Assembly (NCBI GenBank): GCA_963807225.1
Contig: CAWEAD010000005.1
Span: 1,400,875-1,464,874, forward strand
From: JAGVGT01 sp963807225
GTDB lineage: Bacteria; Desulfobacterota; Desulfobulbia; Desulfobulbales; JAGXFP01
Length of the DNA stretch: 64,000 bases
Direction of reading: 5' to 3'
Below, piece by piece: positions 1 to 9,255 of the stretch. Under the pieces are notes generated by a model. That model was not told where the DNA came from and ran no database searches. It saw only the letters and a list, made by a program, of their open reading frames with translations. A program made the translations under genes and the position numbers. Position 1 is the stretch's first letter, and the number at the start of each line of letters is the position of its first letter.

Positions 1-1
1 G

Positions 2-1111
2 GGATTGCGCCCCCTGGAGATCCGGCGTGCCCTGGAAGCGCGTACCTCCTTCAGCTTCAAATGGTTGCAACGCGACCGGGTGAACCGGAGCGACATCGAT
101 TTCTTTACCAAGCAGGTTTCCCTGCTGCTGGGCGCCGGCTTGTCCCTGGATGCGGCCCTGCGCACCATCAAGCAACATACCCACAAGAACTCGTTCCGGG
201 AATTCGTCGGCGACATCGAACGCAAGGTCAAGGAGGGCAAATCCTTCTCCGAGGCCCTGGCCGACTACCCCAAGCACTTTTCGCCGATGTACGTCAACAT
301 TGTCAAGGCCGGCGAGGAAGGCGGCGTGCTCTCGGCCATGTTGATCAAGATTACCGAGTATCAGAGCTCTTTCCAGGAATTGAAGCAGTTCGTGATTTCA
401 GCCTCGATCTATCCCGCCTTCCTGCTGGCGGTCGGTTTCGTGGCGATGATCATCCTGATCGTCGCGATCCTGCCGCGCTTTGAATTGCTCTTTGCCGGAG
501 TCGGCCAGGCTCTGCCGCTACATGTCAGGGTAATGATGGAAGGCGCCCGCCTGATCAGCGATCATCTGCTGCTGGTCGGCCTCTTCCTGGTCGGGGTGCC
601 GGCGCTGCTGGTCCGTTACCTGCGGAGCCCGGCCGGCCGGGAGACTCTGGACCGGCTGGCGCTCCGGTTGCCGGTGGTCACCGGTTTCGTCCGGGATCTG
701 GAGACCACCAGGATTTTCCGGACCCTGGAGGTGCTGGTCAACAACGGCGTCCATCTGGCCACCGCGCTGCGGATAAGCAGTGGGGTGGCCGGCAACCGCG
801 AATTCCAACGGTTGCTGCAACAGGCGACCGCCGCCCTCAAGGAAGGCCAACGGGTGGGGGGTAAACTCAAGGGTTCGGGTCTGTTGCCGGACCTGGCCGG
901 CGACCTGCTCTCCATCGGCGAGGAATCGGGCCGGGTGGGCCAGGTCTGCGGGCAGATCGCCGATCATTACGAGGAGGGGTTGCGGCTCAAGACCAAGCGA
1001 ATCATTGCCCTGATCGAACCGATATTCATTTTGACCATCGCCCTGGTCGCCGGTTACGTGGTTATTTCCATGCTCTCCGTGATCCTGAGTATCAACGATA
1101 TCGCCGCATGA
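2..1111 (+). CDS. gspF: Type II secretion inner-membrane platform protein GspF (5' end outside window)
   Basis: Polytopic platform protein of the type II secretion system (T2SS), which couples the GspE ATPase to pseudopilus assembly. Two T2SF-type repeats are visible, at about residues 31-155 and 231-355 of the fragment, each followed by hydrophobic segments (near 130-155, 188-203 and 333-360). The reading frame is open to the left edge and the usual N-terminal stretch of about 35-40 residues is missing, so the TTG at position 5 is not the true start. It overlaps gspH by 4 bases (ATGA), which indicates translational coupling in the gsp operon. gspE is expected just upstream, outside the window. 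Confidence 0.93.
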   Translation, partial: GLRPLEIRRALEARTSFSFKWLQRDRVNRSDIDFFTKQVSLLLGAGLSLDAALRTIKQHTHKNSFREFVGDIERKVKEGKSFSEALADYPKHFSPMYVNIVKAGEEGGVLSAMLIKITEYQSSFQELKQFVISASIYPAFLLAVGFVAMIILIVAILPRFELLFAGVGQALPLHVRVMMEGARLISDHLLLVGLFLVGVPALLVRYLRSPAGRETLDRLALRLPVVTGFVRDLETTRIFRTLEVLVNNGVHLATALRISSGVAGNREFQRLLQQATAALKEGQRVGGKLKGSGLLPDLAGDLLSIGEESGRVGQVCGQIADHYEEGLRLKTKRIIALIEPIFILTIALVAGYVVISMLSVILSINDIAA

Positions 1112-1626
1112 GCAGGCCCTGGTCGAATTATGGGCCGGGCTCGGACGCCTTCGCTTCCGAGCCGGTCGGGGAAAGAAGCCCGGCTCCGGTAACCGGCGCC
1201 AAGGGACGGCGTGGTTTTTCCCTCATCGAGATGATGGTTGTCCTGGTTATCCTGGGAATCATGGCGGGGATGGCCGGACCGGCCCTGGGCCGTCTGCTGG
1301 AGGGCCAGAGGTTTCGCCAGCAGACCAGGCATTTCAGCGCCATTCTGCGCTATGCCCGTCTGCTGGCGGTTTCCAGCGGTGAAACGGTGCGGGTGCACCT
1401 GGACCGGGAGATTGATGACTGCGTTTTCGAACTCTCCGGCCCGGTCGAGGAGAGTAAGGATTGCGAACTGCGGGACCGGGACATCCTGGTCATGGATCCC
1501 GGCGATCTTTACTTTTTCCCGGAAGGATACGCCACTCCCGGCACCCTGACTTTCACCAAGGGGAAAAGGGTTTCCCGGCTGCGACTGGACCTGTTGACCG
1601 GACGGCCGGAGCTGGAAGAGAAGTAA
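1108..1626 (+). CDS. gspH: Minor pseudopilin GspH-like
   Basis: Minor pseudopilin of the T2SS pseudopilus tip. A prepilin peptidase site, RRGFSLIE, lies at residues 34-41, with cleavage after Gly36 and the conserved Glu at +5. The hydrophobic helix MMVVLVILGIMAG follows. The predicted 36-residue leader is longer than usual. The ATG used overlaps the gspF stop, so an internal start is possible but the ATG is well placed. Assignment as GspH rests on operon position (F-H-J-I-K) and on a length of about 170 residues. Confidence 0.82.
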   Translation: MSRPWSNYGPGSDAFASEPVGERSPAPVTGAKGRRGFSLIEMMVVLVILGIMAGMAGPALGRLLEGQRFRQQTRHFSAILRYARLLAVSSGETVRVHLDREIDDCVFELSGPVEESKDCELRDRDILVMDPGDLYFFPEGYATPGTLTFTKGKRVSRLRLDLLTGRPELEEK

Positions 1627-1704
1627 TGGGTATATGCTTGCCGGCCTTTAACCGAGGATGGAAATGGCTTTCGGCAGGCTTGCCGCGGCGAGGCCTGGTG
1701 TGAG

Positions 1705-2250
1705 ATGATCAAGTTAAAAGCCGGGCAGAGAGGTCTTACCCTGTTGGAGCTGCTGGTCGCCATGATCCTGATGGTGATGGTTTCCACCATGCTCTATTCG
1801 GTACTCAATACCGGCATCGGTTTCGCCCGCAAGGGTGAGGATAAACTGCGGCGGATCGAGCGCGACCTCTCCCTGTTGGAGTTGCTCCACCGCCAGGTTC
1901 ACGGTGCCTGGTACGACAAGCTCCTGAAAAAAGTGCGAATAACTGCCGAGGGCGACTATCTGCAACTGGTGACCACCGCCCCCCTGCTCAACCGCGATGC
2001 CGGCGTGGTTCTGGCCATTTATTACTATGACCCGGCGGAGGGCACTCTTTTTTACACGGAAAAGAGGGATTTCTACAACCCCGACTATGAGGAAGATTAC
2101 CATCCCGAACGGGCGGAGATGGAGGTGCTGATGAAGGACGTTGGCGGGATTTCCTGGGCATTCGATAATACCCGGGGAATACTGCAGGTCGCATTCGGCG
2201 GTAAAGAGTACAGCCTGGTGGTCAGGTGCTGGCGCCCGGAGAATTTGTGA
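1705..2250 (+). CDS. gspJ: Minor pseudopilin GspJ-like
   Basis: Class III prepilin-like protein of 181 residues. Its 10-residue leader ends in Gly, followed by LTLLELLVA with Glu at +5 and one N-terminal transmembrane helix. The globular part has the acidic, Tyr-rich character of GspJ family members, which sit with GspI and GspK at the pseudopilus tip. A 78-base gap separates it from gspH. Its TGA shares one base with the ATG of gspI (TGATG). The J call depends on order and size; no distinctive catalytic residue exists. Confidence 0.8.
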   Translation: MIKLKAGQRGLTLLELLVAMILMVMVSTMLYSVLNTGIGFARKGEDKLRRIERDLSLLELLHRQVHGAWYDKLLKKVRITAEGDYLQLVTTAPLLNRDAGVVLAIYYYDPAEGTLFYTEKRDFYNPDYEEDYHPERAEMEVLMKDVGGISWAFDNTRGILQVAFGGKEYSLVVRCWRPENL

Positions 2251-2594
2251 TGACCGGAGCCGCGGCCGAGTTGAGAAAGAAAAGGTCACCGGCCGGTTTC
2301 ACCCTGCTGGAAATCCTGGTGGCGGTGACTATTCTGGGCATGGCCTACCTGGTGGTGCTGCAGAATTTTTCCTTTTCGCTGAGGAATATCACGCGAATCG
2401 AGCAAAGCGGCCTGCGAAGTTATGAGACGCTGCTGGCCAGGGAAGCTGATTTGATGGTGATTCCGGGACAGCTGGAAGCCGAAGCGCTGGTTGGAGAAAT
2501 CTACGCCCAGGGCCAGAAGTACCAGCTGGTGCTGGTAGACGGCGGCGAAACCCGGGGCCGGACGGCCACTCTGGTGCTGGAGCGGAAGCCGTGA
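2250..2594 (+). CDS. gspI: Minor pseudopilin GspI-like
   Basis: Short pseudopilin (114 residues) with a prepilin peptidase motif at residues 16-21 (G/FTLLE) after a basic leader. The ATG at 2250 was chosen because it overlaps the gspJ stop codon; a longer frame from 2226 would start inside gspJ. GspI nucleates the tip complex with GspJ and GspK. The C-terminal half is a small beta-rich domain. The stop overlaps the gspK start. Confidence 0.8.
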   Translation: MTGAAAELRKKRSPAGFTLLEILVAVTILGMAYLVVLQNFSFSLRNITRIEQSGLRSYETLLAREADLMVIPGQLEAEALVGEIYAQGQKYQLVLVDGGETRGRTATLVLERKP

Positions 2595-3574
2595 GGATGG
2601 CGCCGGAAATCAAAAACCGTCCGGGTTTTGCCTTGATGGTGGTGATCGTTATCCTGTTGCTGGTCAGTTTCTTGGCTTCGCAGTTGATCATGCAGGTCAG
2701 GACCGAGTTGCGGACGGTGGCCAACACCGGCTTCCGCACCACGGGACGGCTGCTGGCCGAAAGCGGAGTGAATCTGGCCCTGTTCCGGATTCTCGATCCG
2801 CCGCAACCGGGAACCGAAACGGCGGAGTTCGGCGAGGCCGGGTTTTTGCTGGGCCGGCCCTATGAAACTACTTTGTCGACTGGTAAAATCGAGTACTATG
2901 CCGTGAACGAATCGGGCAAGATCAGTCTCAATTCAGAATTGACCGGGTTGCTGCGGGCCTTCCTGGAGTACCAGGGTCTCGAGCCGGACGAAGTGTCGGT
3001 GGTGGTGGATTCCCTGGCCGATTGGCGGGACAGTGACGATCTGTACCGTTTAAACGGGGCCGAGCAGGATTACTACCAAAGCCTGACGCCGCCCTACAGC
3101 CCCCGCAACGGCAAACTTGAGGATGTCGCCGAATTCTTCCTGGTCAAGGGTACCGAAGCGCTGCGCGGACGGTTCGACCCCTATGAGGTTTTCAGCGTGG
3201 GTTCCACGACCGGGGTGGTCGATTTCAACAGCCTTACCCCGGCAATGATCGATTTTCTAGTCGCAGGTGATAAGGATAGGCTGGCCAGATACTGGGAACT
3301 GAAGAACTCCGGGATGAACTTGTCCTCGGCCGAGGCGCAGGAGATTATGGGTCCGGAAAGGTTCGCCGCCCTGCACAACTATTTGCGTTATAATCTCAGG
3401 GGCAATCAATATTCCATCGTCTCGACCGGATTTGCCGACAAGGGTAAACGGCCGCTGAACGAGAAGGGGACGGATACGTCCGCGGAGTATCATCCGGGGG
3501 TTGTGCTTCGGGTGCTGGTGGAAATCGGCGGCAGCGGTTTCACCAACCTGACCTGGCGGGAGAGGTATTTATGA
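2591..3574 (+). CDS. gspK: Pseudopilin GspK
   Basis: Largest minor pseudopilin (327 residues), capping the T2SS pseudopilus. The N-terminus has GFAL followed by a strong hydrophobic helix, and the Glu normally at +5 is absent, which is characteristic of GspK. The remaining approximately 290 residues match the alpha-domain-containing GspK architecture, including a repeated helical (SAM-like) region around residues 120-180. The start is GTG at 2591, overlapping the gspI stop; an ATG two codons later (2597) is an alternative. The 3' end overlaps gspL by 4 bases. Confidence 0.88.
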   Translation: MRMAPEIKNRPGFALMVVIVILLLVSFLASQLIMQVRTELRTVANTGFRTTGRLLAESGVNLALFRILDPPQPGTETAEFGEAGFLLGRPYETTLSTGKIEYYAVNESGKISLNSELTGLLRAFLEYQGLEPDEVSVVVDSLADWRDSDDLYRLNGAEQDYYQSLTPPYSPRNGKLEDVAEFFLVKGTEALRGRFDPYEVFSVGSTTGVVDFNSLTPAMIDFLVAGDKDRLARYWELKNSGMNLSSAEAQEIMGPERFAALHNYLRYNLRGNQYSIVSTGFADKGKRPLNEKGTDTSAEYHPGVVLRVLVEIGGSGFTNLTWRERYL

Positions 3575-4722
3575 GAGGCGGTTTGGAAGTTGTCATACAA
3601 AGTGATGGCTTCGTCTTCGGTTTTGATCGGGGCCATCTCCGAGAAGAACAGCCTGATGTGGCGCCCGATCTCGTCCGCGGTCTCAACGCTTTTCGAGAAA
3701 AACATGGGCTGGCCGGCCGGACCGTGCATCTTTTTCTGGCCGAAGAGCTGATTTTTGGTCTGGAACTCGATCTGCCATTAAGGACCCCCGACCTCAAGGA
3801 GGCGGTGGGACTGCAACTTGGCCTGGCTCTGCCCTTTCCCCAGGAAGAGGCGCTCAGCGCCTATTCGGTGACCCGGCAGGCCGATGGCTATCGGGTCATG
3901 GCCTTCGCCGCCCGGGCCCGGACCGTGGCCACCGCGCTTGATGAATTGATCGAGGAAGGTTTCACCGTTAAGGGCATCTATCCGGAACACCAGCGGTATC
4001 TGACCAAACGAACCAGCGGGCTGGAGTGGGCGCTGGTGATGCCGGGACGACCGGCCAAAGTTTATGTTTTCGCCGAGGGGGGACAGCTGAAAAACCGGCT
4101 GCTCTGCCTCGGAACCCAGCCTTCCTTCGACGAACTGAGCGAGCGCTGCCAGACCAGGCGGATCTACCATCCCGCGCCGGCACCGGACAGCGGTTTCAGT
4201 TCCGCCGCCGAGCTGCTGGCTGATCCACCGCTGCTGCAGGAGTACAATCTGCTGCCACCATCCTATCGGCGGCCGGATTATCTGAAGATGGCCATCATCG
4301 CCCTGGTGGCCTTGAATCTGCTGACCCTGGCGGCCGGGATCGGTTACCGTTTCCAGCGGCTGTCCGGTTTGGCGACGCAGACCGAAACGGAAATCTCCGA
4401 GTTATTGCCTTTGGTCAAGGAAGTGGACCGGACCAGGGCGCAGGTCGACAAGGCCGAAGAATTCCTGACCGCCCTGAACGCGCTCGGTGGCAATCCCGAT
4501 CTGCCGGCCTTTTTCGAGAAATTAACCGCCGAACTGCCGCTGGATTCCTATCTCGATCAGTTCCGGTATGACAGTCAGCAGCAAACGGTGACCATCAACG
4601 GTTATACCGATGATCTGGCGGAGATGACCAAGAGTCTGCAGGGGCTCGGGGAAGTCAGGTTGAAGTCCACCAGCCGCCGGAAAAATCGTAATTACTTCCA
4701 GGTGGAGATCGGACTGCCATGA
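3571..4722 (+). CDS. gspL: GspL-like T2SS inner-membrane assembly protein
   Basis: Bitopic T2SS protein of 383 residues. The N-terminal 230 residues form the cytoplasmic actin-like region that contacts GspE. A single transmembrane segment lies at about residues 240-260. A periplasmic region follows, with a coiled stretch and then a ferredoxin-like domain (about 300-383). The architecture also resembles a PilM-PilN fusion, the usual relation between GspL and type IV pilus proteins. It overlaps both neighbours by 4 bases, consistent with a stoichiometric inner-membrane complex with GspM. Confidence 0.83.
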   Translation: MRGGLEVVIQSDGFVFGFDRGHLREEQPDVAPDLVRGLNAFREKHGLAGRTVHLFLAEELIFGLELDLPLRTPDLKEAVGLQLGLALPFPQEEALSAYSVTRQADGYRVMAFAARARTVATALDELIEEGFTVKGIYPEHQRYLTKRTSGLEWALVMPGRPAKVYVFAEGGQLKNRLLCLGTQPSFDELSERCQTRRIYHPAPAPDSGFSSAAELLADPPLLQEYNLLPPSYRRPDYLKMAIIALVALNLLTLAAGIGYRFQRLSGLATQTETEISELLPLVKEVDRTRAQVDKAEEFLTALNALGGNPDLPAFFEKLTAELPLDSYLDQFRYDSQQQTVTINGYTDDLAEMTKSLQGLGEVRLKSTSRRKNRNYFQVEIGLP

Positions 4723-5348
4723 ACAGCCTGACCCGTTTCTTCAACCGTTATCGGCGGCGTACCTGGTTACTGGGGTTGGCCGCCCTGCTCCTGCTGGCGA
4801 AATTGGGGAGCATGGCGCTGGAAAATTACCAGGAAAGGGTGACGACTCTGGAAACCCGCCAGGCCACCCTGCAACAATATCGGAACCTGACCGCCAACGC
4901 CGAGGAGCTTCGCACCAGACTGAAGCGCTTGCAGGCGAGCCGGGAAAAGCTGATGACCCTTCTCTTCCGAGGCACCAGCGAGGAAAAAATCATTTCGGCT
5001 ATGCAGCTGAACTTGCAGGCCATGCTCTTGACGGCCGGCCTCCAGAGCGAGTCGATTCGGCCGATGCAACAGAGGAGCGGTCGGGGGGCGGAAGTTGATA
5101 AGTCCGAGGGCCTCCCCGGCGAAGTGGTGATCAAGGCGAGGTTGGTCGGGACTCTGTCCGAATACCTGGAATTTCTTATCGCGCTGGAAAGTTCGGGAAA
5201 GTTTTTCAAGATCGATAGTTTTGCCTTGTCCCCCTATAAAAAGGCCGGACTGAAAATTGCCCTCGATCTGCGCGGGTATTTCATCACAATTCCCTCCGAG
5301 GAAGGCGACGGGACCGGGGCGCCGCAAGTCGCTGCCCCGGCTGGTTGA
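4719..5348 (+). CDS. gspM: GspM-like T2SS inner-membrane protein
   Basis: Small bitopic protein (209 residues) with one N-terminal transmembrane helix (about residues 15-34), a coiled-coil stretch (about 38-90) and a periplasmic ferredoxin-like domain, the layout of GspM/PilO. It follows gspL with a 4-base overlap and should partner GspL. The acidic C-terminal tail is low complexity. The call rests on topology and operon position; sequence conservation in this family is low. Confidence 0.78.
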   Translation: MNSLTRFFNRYRRRTWLLGLAALLLLAKLGSMALENYQERVTTLETRQATLQQYRNLTANAEELRTRLKRLQASREKLMTLLFRGTSEEKIISAMQLNLQAMLLTAGLQSESIRPMQQRSGRGAEVDKSEGLPGEVVIKARLVGTLSEYLEFLIALESSGKFFKIDSFALSPYKKAGLKIALDLRGYFITIPSEEGDGTGAPQVAAPAG

Positions 5349-5363
5349 GGATCGGCACCGGAA

Positions 5364-6176
5364 ATGTTAAGAATCGCTCTGCTTATATCTTTACTGGCTT
5401 CGTTGCTTTTTATGATCAGCCGGTTCAATCCCGAGCCCCTGCCCCAATCGCAAGCAGAGCAGGGCCGGAGCCGGGCCAGATCGGCCGCCATGCCCGGCAT
5501 TGAAGCAGGTTTCGGGCAAAAGCCGGCGGTGCGGGCGGTACCGGAGGTTTATAGCGGGTACCTGTTTAATGAGGAACGGAAACTGGATGAGGCGGATTTC
5601 GGCGAATTCGGCTCAGGTAGCCAGGAAACCCCGGAAGCTACCGCCGCCGGCCTGGAGCAGGTTTATTATACCGGCTCGGTGATTGTCGGAGACCGGCGGC
5701 AGGCCCTGATTACCTATCAGGAAAATATTCGGGGCGGCAGCCAGGCGGCCCGGCTTAACAGTTACCCCAGGCGCGGCCGCGTCGGCGCAGCGGAAACGAT
5801 GTCCGGTTCACAGAACAAAGTGCTGATCCCGGGTGATCACTTCATGGGTTACGTAGTGGCCGCCATCGAGCCGGAGAAAATCGTCTTCGAAAAGGGTGGT
5901 GAAAAAGTCGTAAAGTTCCTTTACGACCAGAATAAGAAACGTCCGGCCGTTAGCGAAGCTCCCCGAACGGCGGCACCCTTTGATCAGGCCGGGGTCAACG
6001 CCCCGGTAAGGACTTCGCCGGCTAACCAGCCACCGACAAATCCTTCGGTGAGTGTCCGGACCGTTCCGGGTGTACCTTCCCGGGCGGTATCGCCGTCCCG
6101 CCGGGCCATTCGTTCCCGGCGGTTGCCGGGGCTGCCGGCGCAGCCCGTGCCCTCGAACAATCAATCAGAGCCATAA
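5364..6176 (+). CDS. GspC/PilP-like T2SS periplasmic connector
   Basis: 270-residue protein with an N-terminal membrane anchor (about residues 3-18). A central beta-rich segment (about 95-190) resembles the homology region of GspC or PilP, which links the inner-membrane platform to the secretin. A proline- and arginine-rich, probably disordered C-terminal tail follows (about 200-270). It lies 9 bases upstream of the secretin gene, where gspC or a PilP-type gene is expected in deltaproteobacterial gsp operons. No PDZ domain is evident. I infer a secretin-docking role; family assignment is by context. Confidence 0.62.
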   Translation: MLRIALLISLLASLLFMISRFNPEPLPQSQAEQGRSRARSAAMPGIEAGFGQKPAVRAVPEVYSGYLFNEERKLDEADFGEFGSGSQETPEATAAGLEQVYYTGSVIVGDRRQALITYQENIRGGSQAARLNSYPRRGRVGAAETMSGSQNKVLIPGDHFMGYVVAAIEPEKIVFEKGGEKVVKFLYDQNKKRPAVSEAPRTAAPFDQAGVNAPVRTSPANQPPTNPSVSVRTVPGVPSRAVSPSRRAIRSRRLPGLPAQPVPSNNQSEP

Positions 6177-6185
6177 AGGTGATAC

Positions 6186-8420
6186 ATGCGTCTTAATCAT
6201 ATGCTGAAAAGGTTCGCTGTAGTCCTGCTGCTCTTTACCTGGAGTTGCGCCGACCTGGGGCCGGGGACCGGGAATGCCTTCGATCTGGCCGCGATCAGTA
6301 ATACCATCGAAAAACCGGCCGGAAAAGAAGCGGCGGTAGACAGCGGACCGGGGGTCAATCCGGCCGAGGAAGCGTCCAAGGCGGCGCCGGTCAGGGATCT
6401 CGAAAGCAAGGGTGACGCCGGCAACCCTTACTTAAAGAAGCTCCCGGAGATCGGCCAGCCGGCAACGCCGGTGTCCCTCTCCGGTGAGGGGGTGCTGTTG
6501 AATTTCGATAACGCCGACATCTACGAGGTGATTCAGGTCATCACCGAGCTTCTCGACTTGAACTACATTATCGATCCCCAGGTCAAAGGCTTGGTGAACA
6601 TCCGTTCCGGTCGGAAAATCCCCCTGAATCAACTCTTCTCGGTCTTCAAGAAACTGCTCAATATCAACGGATTGGATATCCGCAGCGAAGGTGAGTACAA
6701 CTACATTTATCAGACCCAGGGCAAATCCACCCCGCAAAAAGTTTTCGGATACGGTCAGGTTGGCGAGTTGAAGGAGTCGCCGGATTTGGTCATCCAGATC
6801 ATTCCGGTCATGCACCTGCCGGCCGAAGAGGCCAAGAAGCTGCTGGAGCCGTATAAATCCGAGCAGGGCTCGATCGACACCCTGGACAACCCCAACACCC
6901 TTTTCATCAGCGATTATGAAAGCAAGGTCATGGATATGATGACGATCCTGGCCAAGCTCGATATCTCGCCGCTGTCCACCATGAAGCTCAGGATGGTCCG
7001 GGTCGACAAGGCCCCGCTCTACGACCTGCGCGACGAATTGACCGAAATTCTCAACGCCTTGAAAATCAACAAGCAGGGGCATGAAGGCGTCACCGTCATG
7101 TCTCTGGAGCGGGTCAACTCCCTGCTGCTGATCAGCGCCAACCAGGAGTTGCTGGACAGCGCCACCCGCTGGATCACCGAACTGGACGAGGTACCCAGCC
7201 AGGGACGGGACAATATTTATATCTACAACGTCAGGAATTCGGTGGCCTCGGAACTGGCCGGGCTGGTTAACGATCTGATCAGCAACCAGCCGAACGCCGC
7301 CACCAAAAAGTCGTCGTTCAAATCGGCTATCAACTCCGCGACCGGGGCGGGCATGGACGAGGCGGCGAATCGCTCCACCCTGTCGCAGCCCACTCCGGCG
7401 CCGACCCCGGCGGTGGTGAAAACCGGCAGGGGAGTGGGCCTCAAGGCCGGCGAGGTCGGGGCCGGCTTGCGCTTTGCCGGAGAGCCGGCGCTGATCGCCG
7501 ATGACAGCCGCAACATCATCCTGCTGCGGGCCCTGCCCCCAGATTACAGCCGGCTGGTCAAGCTCCTGGAACGGCTCGACAATATGCCCCGCCAGGTTTT
7601 GATCGAGGTGATGGTCGCCGAGGTTTCCCTGTCCGACTCCTGGTCGATGGGCGTTGAATGGGCTCTGCACAAGCAGAGCACCATCGACGGGCGCACCTAC
7701 AGCAATAATTTTGCCAACAATATCAAAGACCTGAGCGGCAGCACCACCCCAGCCGAAATCGGCACCAACGCCGTCGGTTTGACCTATACGGTGCTGAACT
7801 CGGCCGGGGAGGTGGCCGGGATGCTCAACGCCATCGCCGACAACAACGATCTTTCCATCCTCTCCTCGCCCCAGGTCATGGTGCTTAACAACGAGACCGC
7901 CACGGTCAACGTCGGCGAGCAGGTGCCGATCGTCACCAGCCAGACCGGCGATATCAGCTCCACAACCCCCACTACCGTCAATCAAACCATCCAGTACAAG
8001 GACACCGGCGTTATTCTCAAGGTGACACCCAAGATCAACTATGACGGGATCATCATCCTCGACATCAATCAGCAGGTCAGTTCGGCTTCGGAGAATAATC
8101 TGGGCGGCAGCACCTCGCCGAAGATTTCCAACCGGGAGCTTTCCACCAAGCTGGCGGTGCGTGACGGTCAGACCATTTTCATGGGCGGGCTGATTTCCAA
8201 CAACGTCAACAATGTCGAAAGCGGAGTGCCGCTGCTGAAGGATATCCCTTTGCTGGGTTGGCTCTTCAAGTATCAGCAGGAGAAAAAGGACAAGAAAGAG
8301 CTCCTGGTGATGATCACCCCCTATGTCATCGAATCGGAAGACGTTCTCGGCCAGTATACCAAGAGCTTCAACGAGAAGATGGACGGGTTCCGCAAACGCC
8401 TGAACGGCAAGGAGAAATAA
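6186..8420 (+). CDS. gspD: T2SS outer-membrane secretin GspD
   Basis: Secretin of 744 residues forming the outer-membrane channel. An N-terminal signal region ends in a Cys (WSC at about residues 19-21) that could act as a lipidation site. The N0 domain starts near residue 97, then N1-N3 repeats run to about 480 with a Ser/Thr/Ala/Pro-rich loop near 380-415. The secretin barrel (about 470-730) contains the typical VPIVTSQTGD and TGVILKVTPKI segments. It is the last gsp structural gene of this cluster. gspG is found 10 kb away instead. Confidence 0.95.
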   Translation: MRLNHMLKRFAVVLLLFTWSCADLGPGTGNAFDLAAISNTIEKPAGKEAAVDSGPGVNPAEEASKAAPVRDLESKGDAGNPYLKKLPEIGQPATPVSLSGEGVLLNFDNADIYEVIQVITELLDLNYIIDPQVKGLVNIRSGRKIPLNQLFSVFKKLLNINGLDIRSEGEYNYIYQTQGKSTPQKVFGYGQVGELKESPDLVIQIIPVMHLPAEEAKKLLEPYKSEQGSIDTLDNPNTLFISDYESKVMDMMTILAKLDISPLSTMKLRMVRVDKAPLYDLRDELTEILNALKINKQGHEGVTVMSLERVNSLLLISANQELLDSATRWITELDEVPSQGRDNIYIYNVRNSVASELAGLVNDLISNQPNAATKKSSFKSAINSATGAGMDEAANRSTLSQPTPAPTPAVVKTGRGVGLKAGEVGAGLRFAGEPALIADDSRNIILLRALPPDYSRLVKLLERLDNMPRQVLIEVMVAEVSLSDSWSMGVEWALHKQSTIDGRTYSNNFANNIKDLSGSTTPAEIGTNAVGLTYTVLNSAGEVAGMLNAIADNNDLSILSSPQVMVLNNETATVNVGEQVPIVTSQTGDISSTTPTTVNQTIQYKDTGVILKVTPKINYDGIIILDINQQVSSASENNLGGSTSPKISNRELSTKLAVRDGQTIFMGGLISNNVNNVESGVPLLKDIPLLGWLFKYQQEKKDKKELLVMITPYVIESEDVLGQYTKSFNEKMDGFRKRLNGKEK

Positions 8421-8426
8421 GAGAGA

Positions 8427-8759
8427 ATGCGCCAGCTGGTAATAGACGATCTGTCGCCCCAGGAACGGGATAACCTGGAACACTATCTGAAACGTACCCT
8501 GGGGTCGGGACAGATCGAGGGGATGTTCTGGCTGCGAGTGCCGGATGATCTGCTGGGTGAGGCTCAGCAAGGCCATGGTCCCTGCGGCCCCTTCCATTTC
8601 GGCATCGAGTTGAGCCGGGCGCATCTTTCCTTCGAACTGTTGATCCGCAACCAGGCCAACCTGCACTGCTCCTGCATCGCATATGCCACCAAGGCCCAGC
8701 GCGATTTTCTCTTTCGCTACGTCGACGAAATGCTGGCCGAAGAACAGATCCGCGCCTGA
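8427..8759 (+). CDS. Conserved small cytoplasmic protein of unknown function
   Basis: 110-residue protein without signal peptide or membrane segment, starting 6 bases after the gspD stop, so it is very probably cotranscribed with the gsp operon. It is mixed alpha/beta with a Cys-x-Cys near residue 90 and an amphipathic C-terminal helix. I do not recognise a named family. Its position behind the secretin gene recalls small accessory genes in related bacteria. A role in secretion is inference only. Confidence 0.6.
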   Translation: MRQLVIDDLSPQERDNLEHYLKRTLGSGQIEGMFWLRVPDDLLGEAQQGHGPCGPFHFGIELSRAHLSFELLIRNQANLHCSCIAYATKAQRDFLFRYVDEMLAEEQIRA

Positions 8760-8786
8760 AGTTTCCGCAACACTGAAACCAATATA

Positions 8787-8816
8787 AGCCCGGACCGCGC
8801 AAGCGAGGTCCGGGCT
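8787..8816 (+). terminator. Hairpin after gsp operon
   Basis: A perfect 10-bp stem (AGCCCGGACC / GGTCCGGGCT) with a 10-base loop begins 28 bases after the stop of the last gsp-operon gene. There is no T tract, so it may be a transcript-end stabiliser rather than a true intrinsic terminator. It marks the edge between the GC-rich operon and the AT-rich island. Confidence 0.5.
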
Positions 8817-8888
8817 GGGATCAACCCACGACCGAGCCGGAATGTTATGAATTCTTCCATGGTAAAATGCGAATTAATTGTGCAGTTC

Positions 8889-8904
8889 CCCCGATAAAGT
8901 GGAC
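8889..8904 (+). repeat. Left copy of imperfect direct repeat flanking the AT-rich island
   Basis: CCCCGATAAAGTGGAC matches CCCCGGTTTAGTGGAC at 10650-10665 in 13 of 16 positions, in the same orientation. Together they bracket the AT-rich island with its cassette and toxin/antitoxin genes. They could be remnants of an insertion sequence end or of the integration target. No transposase is visible nearby. Confidence 0.35.
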
Positions 8905-8933
8905 GTTATGTTTCCAATAAGTAAGGTACTGAA

Positions 8934-9167
8934 ATGAAACATTTTAGCTTGGGTTCAATTATAGTAATAGTTACAACCTTTATTTTTTTTGGCGTGGCTT
9001 TGTTTACTACTGGTTTTACCCATGATTTATTGTTGGAAGCTGGTGTCTTTTTGGTCTCTGTGAAACTTATCATAATGTCTTACAACATAAGCGTGACATC
9101 AATGAATATCCAGTGTGAACTTGAAGAAATAAAAAAATTACTGAATAACAACAAAGAAAGTACATAG
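8934..9167 (+). CDS. Small predicted membrane protein (77 aa)
   Basis: 77-residue protein with two hydrophobic stretches (about residues 6-30 and 32-50) followed by a charged tail rich in Glu, Lys and Asn. AT-rich codon use differs strongly from the surrounding operons, suggesting acquisition by transfer. It is the first ORF of the candidate cassette. No family recognised. The compact hairpin topology fits a small inner-membrane protein; a toxin- or holin-like role cannot be excluded and is not shown. Confidence 0.55.
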   Translation: MKHFSLGSIIVIVTTFIFFGVALFTTGFTHDLLLEAGVFLVSVKLIIMSYNISVTSMNIQCELEEIKKLLNNNKEST

Positions 9168-9255
9168 GAAAAGAATTAATGCTGACTTGAATATCATCTG
9201 GGTGCTTATCGTGCAAGAGTTTGGTCAGCTGCTTATTTAGGTCGTTAACCCTCTT

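Noticed and set aside
6432..8666. Long open frame (744 codons) on - opposite gspD
   Set aside because: It mirrors gspD codon by codon, has no recognisable domains and a His/Gln/Asp-rich composition typical of antisense readings of GC-rich genes.
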